Part shown: positions 10,993 through 19,399 of the stretch, piece by piece
Layout of the letters: each line of letters begins with the position of its first letter
How positions within the stretch are numbered: the first letter of the stretch is position 1
Origin: Plantibacter elymi (nom. nud.)
GTDB taxonomy: Bacteria; Actinomycetota; Actinomycetes; Actinomycetales; Microbacteriaceae
Length of the DNA stretch: 64,000 nt
Direction: 5' to 3'
NCBI RefSeq assembly: GCF_900177795.1
Contig: NZ_FXWJ01000006.1
Location: forward strand, 186,001-250,000
The notes under the pieces: model-generated
Databases searched by the model: none
The model's input: only the letters and a program-made list of their open reading frames with translations
Told to the model about the DNA's origin: nothing
Position numbers and translations under genes: made by a program

Positions 10993-11708
10993 GCGCGTCC
11001 CTCCAGGAGGTCCGCGGCGTCGTCGGGGACGGTCGCGGGTGTGGTGTCGGTGGGTCCGGTGTACGAGGCGAGCCCGCTGGAGAGCCGGTCCGTGGCGGAG
11101 ACGAGGAGCTCACCGTAGGAGGCGATGAGGTCGTCGGTCATCCGGTAGCTCGGGATGACGAGGCTCAGCGCCGCGACGATCCGCGCTCCCGAGCGGACGG
11201 GAGCGGCGATCGCGGTGACGTCCGACTCGACGCCCCGTTCGACCGTGACGTAGCCGGCGGCAGGGGTCCGCCCGGTGAGTGCGGCACCCGCGGCCGAACC
11301 GTCGAGGGGGATCGTGCGACCGACCCAGCTCGCGTGACGGACGGAGTGGGTGCCCTCGGTGATCGCGAGGTAGAGCGCCGTGGACGCGTGACCCTCGACG
11401 CTCAGGTAGGCGGACTCGCCGGTGCGTTCGACGAGGTCGAGCATCTCCGTGTGGCAGAAGCCGACGAGCGACTCGTTGCTGAGTGCCTGCGTGCCGAGCT
11501 GGACGACGCGGCTGCCGGGTCGGTAGCTGCCGTCGGCGTCCTTCCGGACGAAGCCCGTGGACTCCAGGGTGCGGAGGAGCCGGAGGGCGGTGCTCGGCGA
11601 GAGGTCGACGAGTCGCGCGCTCTCGGCGAGGGTCGTGCGGCCGCGGTCGCACACCACGGCGAGGAGCGAGAGTGCACGCTCCACGGTTCGAGTCGATGAT
11701 TCAGCCAT
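10989..11708 (-). CDS. IclR family transcriptional regulator (candidate hut regulator)
   Basis: 239 residues: an N-terminal winged helix (TVERALSLLAVVCDRGRTTLAESARLV, recognition part LSPSTALRLLRTLESTGFV) and the C-terminal IclR effector domain (LGTQALSNESLVGFCHTEML; AAPVRSGARIVAALSLVIPS). It is the first gene of the importer transcript, divergent from the hutH-like gene across 160 bp, the usual place for an autoregulated local regulator. In corynebacteria an IclR-type protein, HutR, controls histidine utilisation; by family and position this gene is a good HutR analogue, but orthology is not shown. Ribosome-binding site AGAGGG lies 5 nt before the ATG. Confidence 0.9.
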   Translation of the reverse strand: MAESSTRTVERALSLLAVVCDRGRTTLAESARLVDLSPSTALRLLRTLESTGFVRKDADGSYRPGSRVVQLGTQALSNESLVGFCHTEMLDLVERTGESAYLSVEGHASTALYLAITEGTHSVRHASWVGRTIPLDGSAAGAALTGRTPAAGYVTVERGVESDVTAIAAPVRSGARIVAALSLVIPSYRMTDDLIASYGELLVSATDRLSSGLASYTGPTDTTPATVPDDAADLLEGRA

Positions 11709-11768
11709 CAGATCCCTCTCTGTCGAGCCACCACGCTATGGCTCCGCCGTTTCGACGAACCGCCTCGA

Positions 11769-11790
11769 ATGTTTCCGTCAGGTAAAACTC
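11769..11790. promoter_or_regulatory. Conserved motif ATGTTTCCGT-NN-GGTAAAAC in the hutH/IclR gap
   Basis: The 160-bp divergent region holds ATGTTTCCGTCAGGTAAAAC, repeated almost exactly at 38122-38141 upstream of the sugar operon. The inner part GTTTC-N6-GTAAA resembles an inverted GlnR box (GTnAC-N6-GAAAC), one base off. It may be a binding site shared by both loci; the protein is unknown. Confidence 0.5.
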
Positions 11791-11868
11791 GAATTTCATC
11801 TGGTGGGACGTTCACCGTGTGAGCAAGGATGGTGCACACGACGGCGGAGCGCAAGAGAGGGTGTCGGG

Positions 11869-13317
11869 ATGATCGAGATCACGGGAGCACTGGGCATCGA
11901 CGAGCTGCGGCGGATCGCGGACCTCGAGGAGGAGGCCTTCATGCCTCCCGCCGTGCTCGACCGGCTGGCGACCTCACACGACGCAGCACGGGACCTCGCC
12001 GAGCACGCGGCCGTCTACGGCAGGAGCACGGGCGTGGGGGCGAACAAGGACACCGCGGTGGCCGACGACGGCGATGCCCACGCGCGCCGCCTGCTCCGCA
12101 GCCACGCGGTCGACGCGGGCGAGGTCGTCCCCGACCGGGTCGTGCGGGCGATGCTCGCGGTCCGGCTCAACCAGCTCGCCGTCGGCGGATCGGGTGTCGA
12201 GCCCGCGGTCGTCGCGGCGCTCGCCGAGATGCTGCGCCGCGACGCACTGCCGACCGTCCGGACCCTCGGGTCGATCGGGACCGGCGACCTCACCGCGCTC
12301 GCCGGTGCGGCGCTGACCCTCCTCGGCGAACGGCCGGCGTCGAGTCCGCTGGAGCCGCTGGACGCGTGGGGGTCGGAGAGTGCCCTGTCGTTCATCAGCA
12401 GCAGTGCCCTGACCATCGCGCGCGCGGCGCTCGCGGTCGAGGAGCTGCGGAGGCTCGACCGTGCCTGGTCGGCGGTCTGCGCACTCAGCTTCCACGCGCT
12501 GGACGGCAACGCGCAGGCGTACGTCGAAGCGGCAGCGGGTGCGTCCGCCGCACCCGGTGTCGAAGCTGCTGCTGCGGCGTTGCGCGCGCTCATCGGACCC
12601 GCGCCGGAACCGGCTCGGATCCAGGACCCGTTCGCGCTCCGCATCGCCGCGATCACGCAGGGTGTCGTGGCGACGGCGACGGACCGGCTCGCGGACCAGG
12701 TGGAAGCGCTCATGGGCGTTGCGCAGGAGAACCCGCTGTACGTCCTCGGCGCCGATGACGGATCACGGGCGGTCCTCCACCACGGTGCCTTCTTCCAGGC
12801 GCAGCTGGCCGCGGAACTGGACGCGACCGCGCTCGCGCTCGCACAGACGTCGACCATCACGTTCTCGCGCCTGCGGCTGTTGAACGAACCCGCGTTCACG
12901 GGCCTGCCGCCGTTCCTCGGTGACGGGGAACCGGGTGCCTCCGGCCTGATGATGGTCGAGTACGTCGCGGCGGGCGCGGTCGCCGACATCCGGCACGCGG
13001 CACAACCGGCGGCGCTCGGCACGGTCGTCCTGTCGCGCGGCGCCGAGGAGGACGCACCGTTCGCCGCGCAGGCCGTCGCCCAGCTGGAGGACGCGGTCGT
13101 CGCCACGAGGACGCTCATCGCCTGCGAACTCCTCGGAGCGGTGCGGGTCGTGCGGCGCCGCGGTGTCGCCGACCGGCTGACCGGGACGCTGGCCGAGGTG
13201 TTCGTCCGCGCATCGGCGTCGCTCGGCTCGGACGACGCCGACCGCGACCTCCGCCCCGACCTCGAGCGGGCGACGGCGCTCGTCACCGAGGTCGCGGACC
13301 TCGTCGCCGGACGGTAG
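11869..13317 (+). CDS. Aromatic amino acid (histidine) ammonia-lyase family protein with atypical MIO motif
   Basis: 482-residue member of the HAL/PAL lyase family; a true HutH turns histidine into urocanate plus ammonia. Family landmarks are a YGRSTGVGAN loop at Tyr50 (HAL catalytic-Tyr position, usually YGxxTGFG), IQDPFALRIAAITQG (usually QDxYSLRxxPQ) and GLPPFLG. The segment that normally reads GSxGASGDLxPLA is GSIGTGDLTALA (residues ~134-145). The Ala-Ser-Gly triad that cyclises into the MIO cofactor is thus replaced by Gly-Thr-Gly and is one residue shorter. The canonical LxNGTQ block is also absent (ALSFISSSA). ATG 11869 is preceded by GAGAGGG. Its position, divergent from the hut genes, suggests histidine as substrate, but chemistry without a standard MIO is uncertain. 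Confidence 0.8.
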   Translation: MIEITGALGIDELRRIADLEEEAFMPPAVLDRLATSHDAARDLAEHAAVYGRSTGVGANKDTAVADDGDAHARRLLRSHAVDAGEVVPDRVVRAMLAVRLNQLAVGGSGVEPAVVAALAEMLRRDALPTVRTLGSIGTGDLTALAGAALTLLGERPASSPLEPLDAWGSESALSFISSSALTIARAALAVEELRRLDRAWSAVCALSFHALDGNAQAYVEAAAGASAAPGVEAAAAALRALIGPAPEPARIQDPFALRIAAITQGVVATATDRLADQVEALMGVAQENPLYVLGADDGSRAVLHHGAFFQAQLAAELDATALALAQTSTITFSRLRLLNEPAFTGLPPFLGDGEPGASGLMMVEYVAAGAVADIRHAAQPAALGTVVLSRGAEEDAPFAAQAVAQLEDAVVATRTLIACELLGAVRVVRRRGVADRLTGTLAEVFVRASASLGSDDADRDLRPDLERATALVTEVADLVAGR

Positions 13318-13339
13318 CCGGGCTCAGCGGTGTCGCCGG

Positions 13340-14308
13340 CTACGGGAGCGTGACGAGCAACCCGCCGCGGTGCGCGTCGAACGCGACCATCGTCGCCATG
13401 CCGAACGCATCGCCGTCGAGCTCGAGGTCCTGCGCCTCGTCGACCCGTACGGTCAGCGCCTCCGCACGCAGGTTCGTCACGGTGTTCCCACCCCGGCCCT
13501 CGGTGAACCGGATCATCCGTCGCCCGACGGCCGTCCGCCGCAGGACCCGGTTCTCCCACGTCACCTTCCGCCACACGAGCAGCCAGCCGAAGGCACCCTT
13601 CGGCTGCAGCACCGCGACGTCGAGGAAGCCGTCGTCGAGCTCGGCGTCCGGCATGAGCTGCACCCCGCCCTGCAGCGTGCCGCAGTTCCCGACGAGCACC
13701 GAGCTCACGGTCGCCGCATGCTGACGGTGCCCGCGCAACTGGTACTGGATGCGGAACGGAGCGGCCGTGGCGATCGAGCGGAGGCCGGACTCGACGTAGG
13801 CGAGCCAGCCGAGCGACTTCTTGAGGTCGGGGTTCGCGGTGGCGATCATCATCGCGTCGATGCCCATGCCGGCCATCACGACGAACGCGTGCTCCTCCTC
13901 CGACCCGTCGGCACGGGTGATCATGGCGACGCCGATGTCGATCGCCCGGGTGTCGCCGGTGAACGCCGTCCCGATCGCCGCCGCCTGGTCGCCGAGCGGC
14001 AGCTTCAGGTTCCTCGCGAGCAGGTTGCCGGTCCCCGACGGGATGAGGGTCAGCGGCACACCGCTCCCGCGCAGCCCTTCGGCGACGGCCCGAACGGTCC
14101 CGTCGCCGCCGGCCACGAGCACCACCTGAGCGCCGTCGAGGACCGCGCGCCTCGCCTGACCGACGCCGGGGTCGTCGACGCTCGTCTCATACAGGTGCGG
14201 AGCCGCCCATCCAGCCTCCTGCGACCGGGCCTCCAACGCGCTCCGCAGCCGGGTGGCGTCGACCTTCACCGGGTTGTACACGAGCGCGGCGTGCGGGGGA
14301 GTCGGCAT
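13340..14308 (-). CDS. Diacylglycerol kinase/lipid kinase family protein
   Basis: 322-residue member of the DAGK catalytic-domain family (DgkB/YegS/sphingosine-kinase type), which phosphorylates a lipid alcohol with ATP on the cytosolic membrane face. Visible blocks: AALVYNPVKVD at the start, the nucleotide loop VLVAGGDGTVRAVAEGL, the motif IPSGTGNLLARNL, and in the C-terminal lobe AGMGIDAMMI and LMPDAELDDGFLDV. The ATG at 14308 is preceded on its strand by TACCGT with exactly 6 nt between, so the transcript is probably leaderless. It diverges from serS across 57 bp and converges with the hutH-like gene 22 bp away. The lipid substrate is not predictable. Confidence 0.9.
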   Translation of the reverse strand: MPTPPHAALVYNPVKVDATRLRSALEARSQEAGWAAPHLYETSVDDPGVGQARRAVLDGAQVVLVAGGDGTVRAVAEGLRGSGVPLTLIPSGTGNLLARNLKLPLGDQAAAIGTAFTGDTRAIDIGVAMITRADGSEEEHAFVVMAGMGIDAMMIATANPDLKKSLGWLAYVESGLRSIATAAPFRIQYQLRGHRQHAATVSSVLVGNCGTLQGGVQLMPDAELDDGFLDVAVLQPKGAFGWLLVWRKVTWENRVLRRTAVGRRMIRFTEGRGGNTVTNLRAEALTVRVDEAQDLELDGDAFGMATMVAFDAHRGGLLVTLP

Positions 14309-14314
14309 GGCCCA

Positions 14315-14320
14315 ACGGTA
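14315..14320 (-). promoter_or_regulatory. -10 element of the lipid kinase gene (leaderless start)
   Basis: On the minus strand the hexamer TACCGT ends 6 nt before the ATG at 14308. This is the distance at which transcription normally starts, so the start codon should be at the 5' end of the mRNA. Confidence 0.55.
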
Positions 14321-14353
14321 CTGTCCCGGGGCCTCGTCACCGACCTCGATCGC

Positions 14354-14359
14354 TAGACT
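14354..14359 (+). promoter_or_regulatory. -10 element of serS (leaderless start)
   Basis: TAGACT is followed by 6 nt (TGCCGG) and the GTG start codon at 14366. No Shine-Dalgarno sequence fits in this space. The same hexamer and spacing precede the rRNA methyltransferase gene at 22541. Confidence 0.65.
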
Positions 14360-14365
14360 TGCCGG

Positions 14366-15631
14366 GTGATCGATCCCGTACTCCTCCGCGAACAGCCAGA
14401 AGTCCTCCGAGCGTCGCAGCAGAAGCGAGGGTCCTCCGTCGACCTCGTCGACCAGGCGATCGACGCCGACACCGCACGTCGCGCCGCGATCACCGGGTTC
14501 GAAGAGCTCCGTGCCGAGCAGAACGCGTTCGGCAAGCAGGTCGCCAAGGCCCCCAAGGAGGAGAAGGCCGCACTCGTCGCCCAGGCGCAGCAGCTCGCCG
14601 CCCGCGTCAAGGAGGCCCAGCAGGTCGCGACGGAGGCCGAGGCCTACTTCGCCGACGTCGCCGGTCGCATCCAGAACCCGGTGCTCGACGGCGTGCCCGC
14701 CGGTGGCGAGGCCGACTTCATCACGCTCCGCGAGGTCGGCGAACGCCCCTCGTTCGACTTCACCCCTCGCGACCACCTCGAGCTCGGCGAACTCCTCGGC
14801 GCGATCGACATGCAGCGCGGCACCAAGGTCAGCGGCTCGCGCTTCTACTTCCTCCGCGGCATCGGTGCCCGCCTCGAGATCGCCCTCATGAACCTCGCAC
14901 TCGACCGCGCGATCGAGGCCGGCTTCGTCCCGCTCATCACCCCGACGCTCGTACGCCCCGAGATCATGAAGGGCACCGGCTTCCTCGGTGAGCACGCCGA
15001 CGAGGTCTACCAGATCGCCGGTGAGGACCTCTTCCTCACGGGTACGAGTGAGGTGGCGCTCGCCGGGTACCACTCCGACGAGATCCTCGACCTCGAGCAG
15101 AGTGCGCTCCGGTACGCCGGCTGGTCGACCTGCTACCGCAAGGAGGCCGGGTCCTACGGGCGCGACACCCGCGGCATCATCCGGGTGCACCAGTTCAACA
15201 AGCTCGAGATGTTCGTCTACACCAAGCCGGAGGACGCCGCCGCCGAGCACGAGCGCCTGCTGTCGTACCAGGAGGCGATGCTGCAGTCGCTCGGCCTCAG
15301 CTACCGGGTCATCGACACGGCCGCCGGCGACCTCGGGTCGAGCGCGGCACGCAAGTTCGACGTCGAGGCCTGGGTGCCGACGCAGGACGCCTACCGCGAG
15401 CTCACCAGCACCTCGAACTGCACCACCTACCAGGCGCGTCGCCTCGACACCCGGTACCGCACGGAGTCGGGCAAGACCACGCCGGTCGCGACGCTCAACG
15501 GAACGCTCGCGACCACCCGCTGGATCGTCGCGATCCTCGAGACGCACCAGCAGGAGGACGGCAGTGTCGTCATCCCCGAGGTGCTGCGTCCCTACCTGGG
15601 CGGCATCGAGGTCGCGAGGCCGATCCGATGA
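14366..15631 (+). CDS. serS: Seryl-tRNA synthetase
   Basis: 421-residue class II synthetase (EC 6.1.1.11) that charges tRNA-Ser. The N-terminal ~110 residues form the antiparallel coiled-coil arm ([20 protein letters not shown] to [10 protein letters not shown]) that grips the long variable arm of tRNA-Ser. The catalytic core carries motif 2 ([22 protein letters not shown] and E that bind ATP), [28 protein letters not shown], and motif 3 near the end ([19 protein letters not shown]). GTG at 14366 is supported by the family N-terminus [12 protein letters not shown] and by the leaderless promoter. Two tRNA-Ser genes follow within 7 kb. The downstream HAD gene overlaps its stop (ATGA). Confidence 0.98.
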   Translation: MIDPVLLREQPEVLRASQQKRGSSVDLVDQAIDADTARRAAITGFEELRAEQNAFGKQVAKAPKEEKAALVAQAQQLAARVKEAQQVATEAEAYFADVAGRIQNPVLDGVPAGGEADFITLREVGERPSFDFTPRDHLELGELLGAIDMQRGTKVSGSRFYFLRGIGARLEIALMNLALDRAIEAGFVPLITPTLVRPEIMKGTGFLGEHADEVYQIAGEDLFLTGTSEVALAGYHSDEILDLEQSALRYAGWSTCYRKEAGSYGRDTRGIIRVHQFNKLEMFVYTKPEDAAAEHERLLSYQEAMLQSLGLSYRVIDTAAGDLGSSAARKFDVEAWVPTQDAYRELTSTSNCTTYQARRLDTRYRTESGKTTPVATLNGTLATTRWIVAILETHQQEDGSVVIPEVLRPYLGGIEVARPIR

Positions 15632-16452
15632 CGGACGAGACGACCACCACCGCGACCCCGTTGCTCATCGCCCTCGACATCGACGGCACCGTGCTGCACG
15701 AGGACGGTTCGCTCAGCCTGTCGGTCGCCGATGAGGTGCGTCGCGTGGTCTCGCTCGGCCACATCGTCACGTTGGCCACCGGTCGCAGCTGGGAGAGCAC
15801 GCGCCCGGTGCTCGAGGAGCTCGAGCTGACGCCGCAATACGTCGTCTGCGCGAACGGTGCGCTCATCATGAAGCGCGACGAGTCGAAGCCCGATTCCTAC
15901 GAGCGCTTCTTCATGGAGACCTTCGACCCCACGGAGGTGCTCGGGCTCATCCAGCCGCACCTCTCCGAGGGCAGCTACATGGTCGAGTACCCCGACGGCT
16001 TCCGCAAGTACACGGTCGGCATGGAGGACTGGAACCTCGAGAACGCGATCGAGGTGCCGTTCGAGGAACTCGTCACGAGCCCGGTGACGCGCGTCGTCGT
16101 CGTCTCACCGAGCCACGACGAGGAGGAGTTCCTCCGCATCGTCGACAAGATCGGGCTCAGCCAGGTGAGCTATGCGATCGGGTGGACGGCCTGGCTCGAC
16201 ATCGCGCCGAAGGGCGTCAACAAGGCGACCGCGCTGGAGCGTGTCCGGGAGTGGCTGGGGCTCGAGCGCTCGCAGATGGTCGCCGTCGGCGACGGCCGGA
16301 ACGACGTCGACATGCTCGGCTGGGCGGCGGCCGGAGGACGCGGTGTCGCCATGGGCCAGGCGCCCGAGGAGGTCCTCGCGGTCGCGTCGGAGGTCACCGG
16401 CACGGTCACCGACGACGGTCTCTCTCAGCTCCTGAGGAGCATTTCGGGTTAG
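15628..16452 (+). CDS. HAD-superfamily hydrolase, Cof/type IIB
   Basis: 274-residue HAD phosphatase of the Cof (subclass IIB) type, generally a sugar-phosphate or nucleotide phosphatase. Motif [14 protein letters not shown] (nucleophile Asp about residue 15), motif [14 protein letters not shown], the Lys of motif III in [15 protein letters not shown], and motif [17 protein letters not shown] cap domain lies between motifs II and III. ATG 15628 overlaps the serS stop by 4 bp, so it is translated from the serS transcript; this pairing suggests a housekeeping role, but no substrate can be assigned. Confidence 0.92.
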   Translation: MTDETTTTATPLLIALDIDGTVLHEDGSLSLSVADEVRRVVSLGHIVTLATGRSWESTRPVLEELELTPQYVVCANGALIMKRDESKPDSYERFFMETFDPTEVLGLIQPHLSEGSYMVEYPDGFRKYTVGMEDWNLENAIEVPFEELVTSPVTRVVVVSPSHDEEEFLRIVDKIGLSQVSYAIGWTAWLDIAPKGVNKATALERVREWLGLERSQMVAVGDGRNDVDMLGWAAAGGRGVAMGQAPEEVLAVASEVTGTVTDDGLSQLLRSISG

Positions 16453-16466
16453 CATCGTCCAAAGCT

Positions 16467-16498
16467 CCGTGCCGATACGCCGTTTCCGGTGGGCACGG
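16467..16498 (+). terminator. Possible hairpin after serS-HAD operon
   Basis: CCGTGCC at 16467-16473 pairs with GGCACGG at 16492-16498 around an 18-nt loop, 14 bp after the HAD stop codon. There is no U-tract, so it is a weak terminator candidate. Confidence 0.35.
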
Positions 16499-16598
16499 GG
16501 CGTCGGTGCGCGCCTGCTCCAGGTGTCGCCGCACGACTCGCCGCAGCCCGCTCTCCAGGGTTCCGGCAATCCCTGTTCCTGAGACGAGAGCGAGATCC

Positions 16599-17846
16599 AT
16601 GACCCGCAACGCCGACGCGTCCAAACCGCGCGCCGCCGTCCGTCACGGCAGACTCCGCAAGTCGAACCCGTTCGTCACCGTCGCGAAGGTGATCGCCGCG
16701 ACGGCCGCCGTCGTCGGCGTCAGCGGTATCGCGGTCGCCGGTGTGGCCGCGCTCGACCTGGCCAACAGCGTCAAGCCCGTCGCCCACCTCGACAACGAGA
16801 CGCCGGGTGCTCCGCCGCCCAACATCGGCGCGATCGAGGGCGGCGTCAACCTGCTCCTCGTCGGCAGCGACTCCGGCGACGGCAATGCGGCATACGGCGA
16901 CCGCGGGGAGAACCTCAACGACGTCACGATCCTCATGCACATCTCGGCAGACCACACGAGCGCGACGGTCGTCAGCTTCCCGCGCGACATGTACGTCCAG
17001 ATCGGCGACTGCGCCGACGGCGGTAATGGTCGCGACAAGATGAACACCGCCCTCATGTATGGCGGTACCGACGGTGGTCTCGCGTGCGCCGTGTCCACGG
17101 TCGAGGGCATCACCGGTCTCTCGATCCCGTTCGCCGCGCAGATCGGGTTCGACGGCGTCATCTCGATGTCGAACGCGGTCGGCGGTGTGCCGGTGTGCAT
17201 CACCGAGCCGCTGAACGACGCATGGAGTGGCATCAACCTCGACGTCGGCACGCACGACCTCTCGGGTGCCTCCGCGCTCGCCTTCCTCCGCTCGCGTCAC
17301 GGCGTCGGCGACGGCAGCGACCTGTCTCGCATCTCGAACCAGCAGGTGTTCCTCTCCTCGCTCGTCCGTACGTTGAAGAGCAGTGAGACGCTCTCCGACC
17401 CGATCAAGCTCTATTCGATCGCCCGCGCCGCGCTGAAGAACGTGACCCTGTCGAGCAGCCTCAACAACATCGACACGATGGTGTCGATCGCCGCAGCGCT
17501 CAAGGACATCCCGCTCGACCGTGTCGCGTTCGTGCAGACGCCGACGGCCACGGTCGAGGGCGGGGTCGAGGCGACCTCCGACGCCGACGTCCTGTGGACG
17601 GCGCTGCAGAGCGACCAGGCTGTGGCCCTGTCCGCGACGGGCAAGTACGTCGTGACCGATCCGAACGTACCCGTCACGGCCGACCCGACGACGACCGATG
17701 CAGCTGCCGATCCCGCCGCCACGGCGGACCCCGCGGCGCCCGCGGATCCGTCCGCCGCCGGCCCCGTCGCCCTGCCCGACACGATCACCGGCCAGAGCGC
17801 GGCACAGAACACCTGCACGGCCGGTCGTCCGGAGGAAGACCAGTAG
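16599..17846 (+). CDS. LytR-CpsA-Psr (LCP) family protein, first copy
   Basis: 415-residue membrane-anchored LCP protein. These enzymes attach undecaprenyl-linked polymers (teichoic acids, arabinogalactan or capsule) to peptidoglycan outside the cell. A basic cytosolic start is followed by one membrane helix (VAKVIAATAAVVGVSGIAVA), then the LCP domain: NLLLVGSDSGDG, NDVTILMHIS, VSFPRDMYV (the conserved phosphate-binding Arg-Asp), and FLRSRHGVGDGSDLSRISNQQ (Arg cluster). After ~360 residues comes an Ala/Pro/Asp-rich tail ending in a short Cys-containing module (ALPDTITGQSAAQNTC) shared with the second copy. ATG 16599 has a GAGAG/GAG ribosome site. Confidence 0.93.
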   Translation: MTRNADASKPRAAVRHGRLRKSNPFVTVAKVIAATAAVVGVSGIAVAGVAALDLANSVKPVAHLDNETPGAPPPNIGAIEGGVNLLLVGSDSGDGNAAYGDRGENLNDVTILMHISADHTSATVVSFPRDMYVQIGDCADGGNGRDKMNTALMYGGTDGGLACAVSTVEGITGLSIPFAAQIGFDGVISMSNAVGGVPVCITEPLNDAWSGINLDVGTHDLSGASALAFLRSRHGVGDGSDLSRISNQQVFLSSLVRTLKSSETLSDPIKLYSIARAALKNVTLSSSLNNIDTMVSIAAALKDIPLDRVAFVQTPTATVEGGVEATSDADVLWTALQSDQAVALSATGKYVVTDPNVPVTADPTTTDAAADPAATADPAAPADPSAAGPVALPDTITGQSAAQNTCTAGRPEEDQ

Positions 17847-17942
17847 TCACCGCGTGATCGGATGGGGCCGCTTCACCGCTGGCCCCATCCGATACACTCG
17901 ATCCTGGTCGTCAGCTGCGTCATCGCTGGCGATCGACCATCA

Positions 17943-18027
17943 GGAGGGCTGTCCGAGCGGCCGATGGAGCCAGTCTTGAAAACTGGTGGGCAGAAATGTC
18001 TCGTGGGTTCGAATCCCACGCCCTCCG
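17943..18027 (+). tRNA. tRNA-Ser (anticodon TGA)
   Basis: 85-nt class II tRNA. The acceptor stem GGAGGGC pairs with GCCCTCC; the D-arm starts TGTCCGAGCGGCC; the anticodon stem-loop is CCAGTCTTGAAAACTGG with anticodon TGA; a long variable arm follows; the T-arm is GTGGGTTCGAATCCCAC. The discriminator base is G, as expected for Ser. CCA is not encoded. Confidence 0.97.
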
Positions 18028-18211
18028 CACCTCCTCGAGATGGCTGGCTGGGCCTGGCGGCGCGTCGCCCGCTTCCCAGATGCCACTCGCTCCGCGTCAG
18101 GGTTTTCCTTCCGCATTCGTTGTTCTGAAATATCTCCGTTAAGATGGACGTCTCAGTTGGCCGTGTGTTCCCTCCGGCCGACGTCAGACCCCTCCGAAGG
18201 CAGGACGACTC

Positions 18212-19339
18212 ATGAGCGACGCTCCGACTCCCAAGTCCAACGTGAATCCCGGGCCGCCGCCCTCGACGACCCCATCCGGGCAGGCCGGCGGCGGCCCGCA
18301 GTACCCGTCGCAGCCCTTCGCCCCGAATCCGTACGCGTCGAAGCCTCGACGCGGGCTGTCCCGCGGCGCGCTCATCGGGATCATCGCGGGTGCGGTCGTC
18401 CTGCTCATCGTCATCGTGACCGTCGCGGGCATCGGGATCAGCAGCGCCATCCGCGGTTCGCAGGCGGACCCGGAGAGCGCCGTGACGGAGTACCTCACCG
18501 CGCTGCAGAACGGCGACGCGAAGCAGGCGCTGGCGCTCCTCGAGGACCCCGATGACACCGCGTTCCTGAACGACGACGTCCTGAAGGCGTCGAACGAGCT
18601 CGCGAAGATCGGCAAGGTCTCGACGACGTCCAAGCCGTTCGGTGCGCCGTTCACCAAGGTCATGGCGAAGTTCTCCATCGGTTCCGAGCGCGTCACCCAG
18701 GAGTTCGTGGTGGAGGATCAGGGCGACGGCACGTACACCATCTTCCAGGGCGGCACCGTCGAGGTCTCGCCGTACGGCTTCGACGACGTCCCGCTCGCGC
18801 TCAACGGCCAGGACGTCGCCGACGCCGCAGGCGACGTGTGGTCCTTGTTCCCCGGGGCGTACTCGCTCGGGCTCGACCTCGACGCGTTCACGGTCGACGG
18901 TGGTGACGAGATCATCGTCGCCGGGAGCGGCACTGGGGTGTTCGACGACGTCAAGGTGGTGCTCAACGACACCGGCGTCCAGCAGTTCCGGGACGCCGTG
19001 ACAGACGCGGTGAACACCTGTATCGCCTCCACGAACCTTGCCGCAGGGTGCGGGATCGACCTCCCCGGAACGCTGTCGGACGGCACGGTCGTCCAGGACG
19101 GCACCATCACCCGCAGCCTCTCCGCAGATGCGCAGGCGAACCTCGCGAACCTCGAACCGCAGGAGACCTTCAGCGACCCGCTGGAGGTGCCCGGTGAGTA
19201 CATCGGCCTGGTCAAGGTGACATCGTCGAGTTGCACCCAGGGCGGTGCGACCGGTTCCTGCACCATCGAGTTCGGTCCGTCCCTCGGGACACCACAGGTG
19301 GACTTCACCTCCGGTACCCCAGTGGTGCGCTGGGACTGA
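18212..19339 (+). CDS. Membrane-anchored protein of unknown function with proline-rich N-terminus
   Basis: 375 residues. The first ~45 are Pro/Ser/Gly-rich and probably cytosolic, followed by RRGLSRG and one membrane helix (ALIGIIAGAVVLLIVIVTVA). The remaining ~300 residues lie outside the cell. The part just after the helix (DPESAVTEYLTALQNGDAKQALAL) resembles the DUF4878/NTF2-like domains of actinobacterial membrane proteins. Two Cys pairs (TCIASTNLAAGC; SCTQGGATGSC) could form disulfides. Located between the two LCP genes and preceded by a TAAGAT-type -10 about 60 bp upstream. A role in the cell envelope is likely only from this context. Confidence 0.8.
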   Translation: MSDAPTPKSNVNPGPPPSTTPSGQAGGGPQYPSQPFAPNPYASKPRRGLSRGALIGIIAGAVVLLIVIVTVAGIGISSAIRGSQADPESAVTEYLTALQNGDAKQALALLEDPDDTAFLNDDVLKASNELAKIGKVSTTSKPFGAPFTKVMAKFSIGSERVTQEFVVEDQGDGTYTIFQGGTVEVSPYGFDDVPLALNGQDVADAAGDVWSLFPGAYSLGLDLDAFTVDGGDEIIVAGSGTGVFDDVKVVLNDTGVQQFRDAVTDAVNTCIASTNLAAGCGIDLPGTLSDGTVVQDGTITRSLSADAQANLANLEPQETFSDPLEVPGEYIGLVKVTSSSCTQGGATGSCTIEFGPSLGTPQVDFTSGTPVVRWD

Positions 19340-19399
19340 TGCGTCGCGAAAACCCGGTCGGGCACCCCCGTTCACAGCCGGACCTGCTTTACTGTTCCG

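Noticed and set aside
11869-13317. hutH-like gene as a pseudogene
   Set aside because: The MIO triad is altered, but the frame is intact, codon use is normal and other family motifs are kept; more likely a divergent subfamily.
14309-15547. N-terminal extension of the lipid kinase frame antisense to serS
   Set aside because: The kinase domain begins at MPTPPHAALVYNPVK (14308), preceded by a -10 box; the extension overlaps serS completely.
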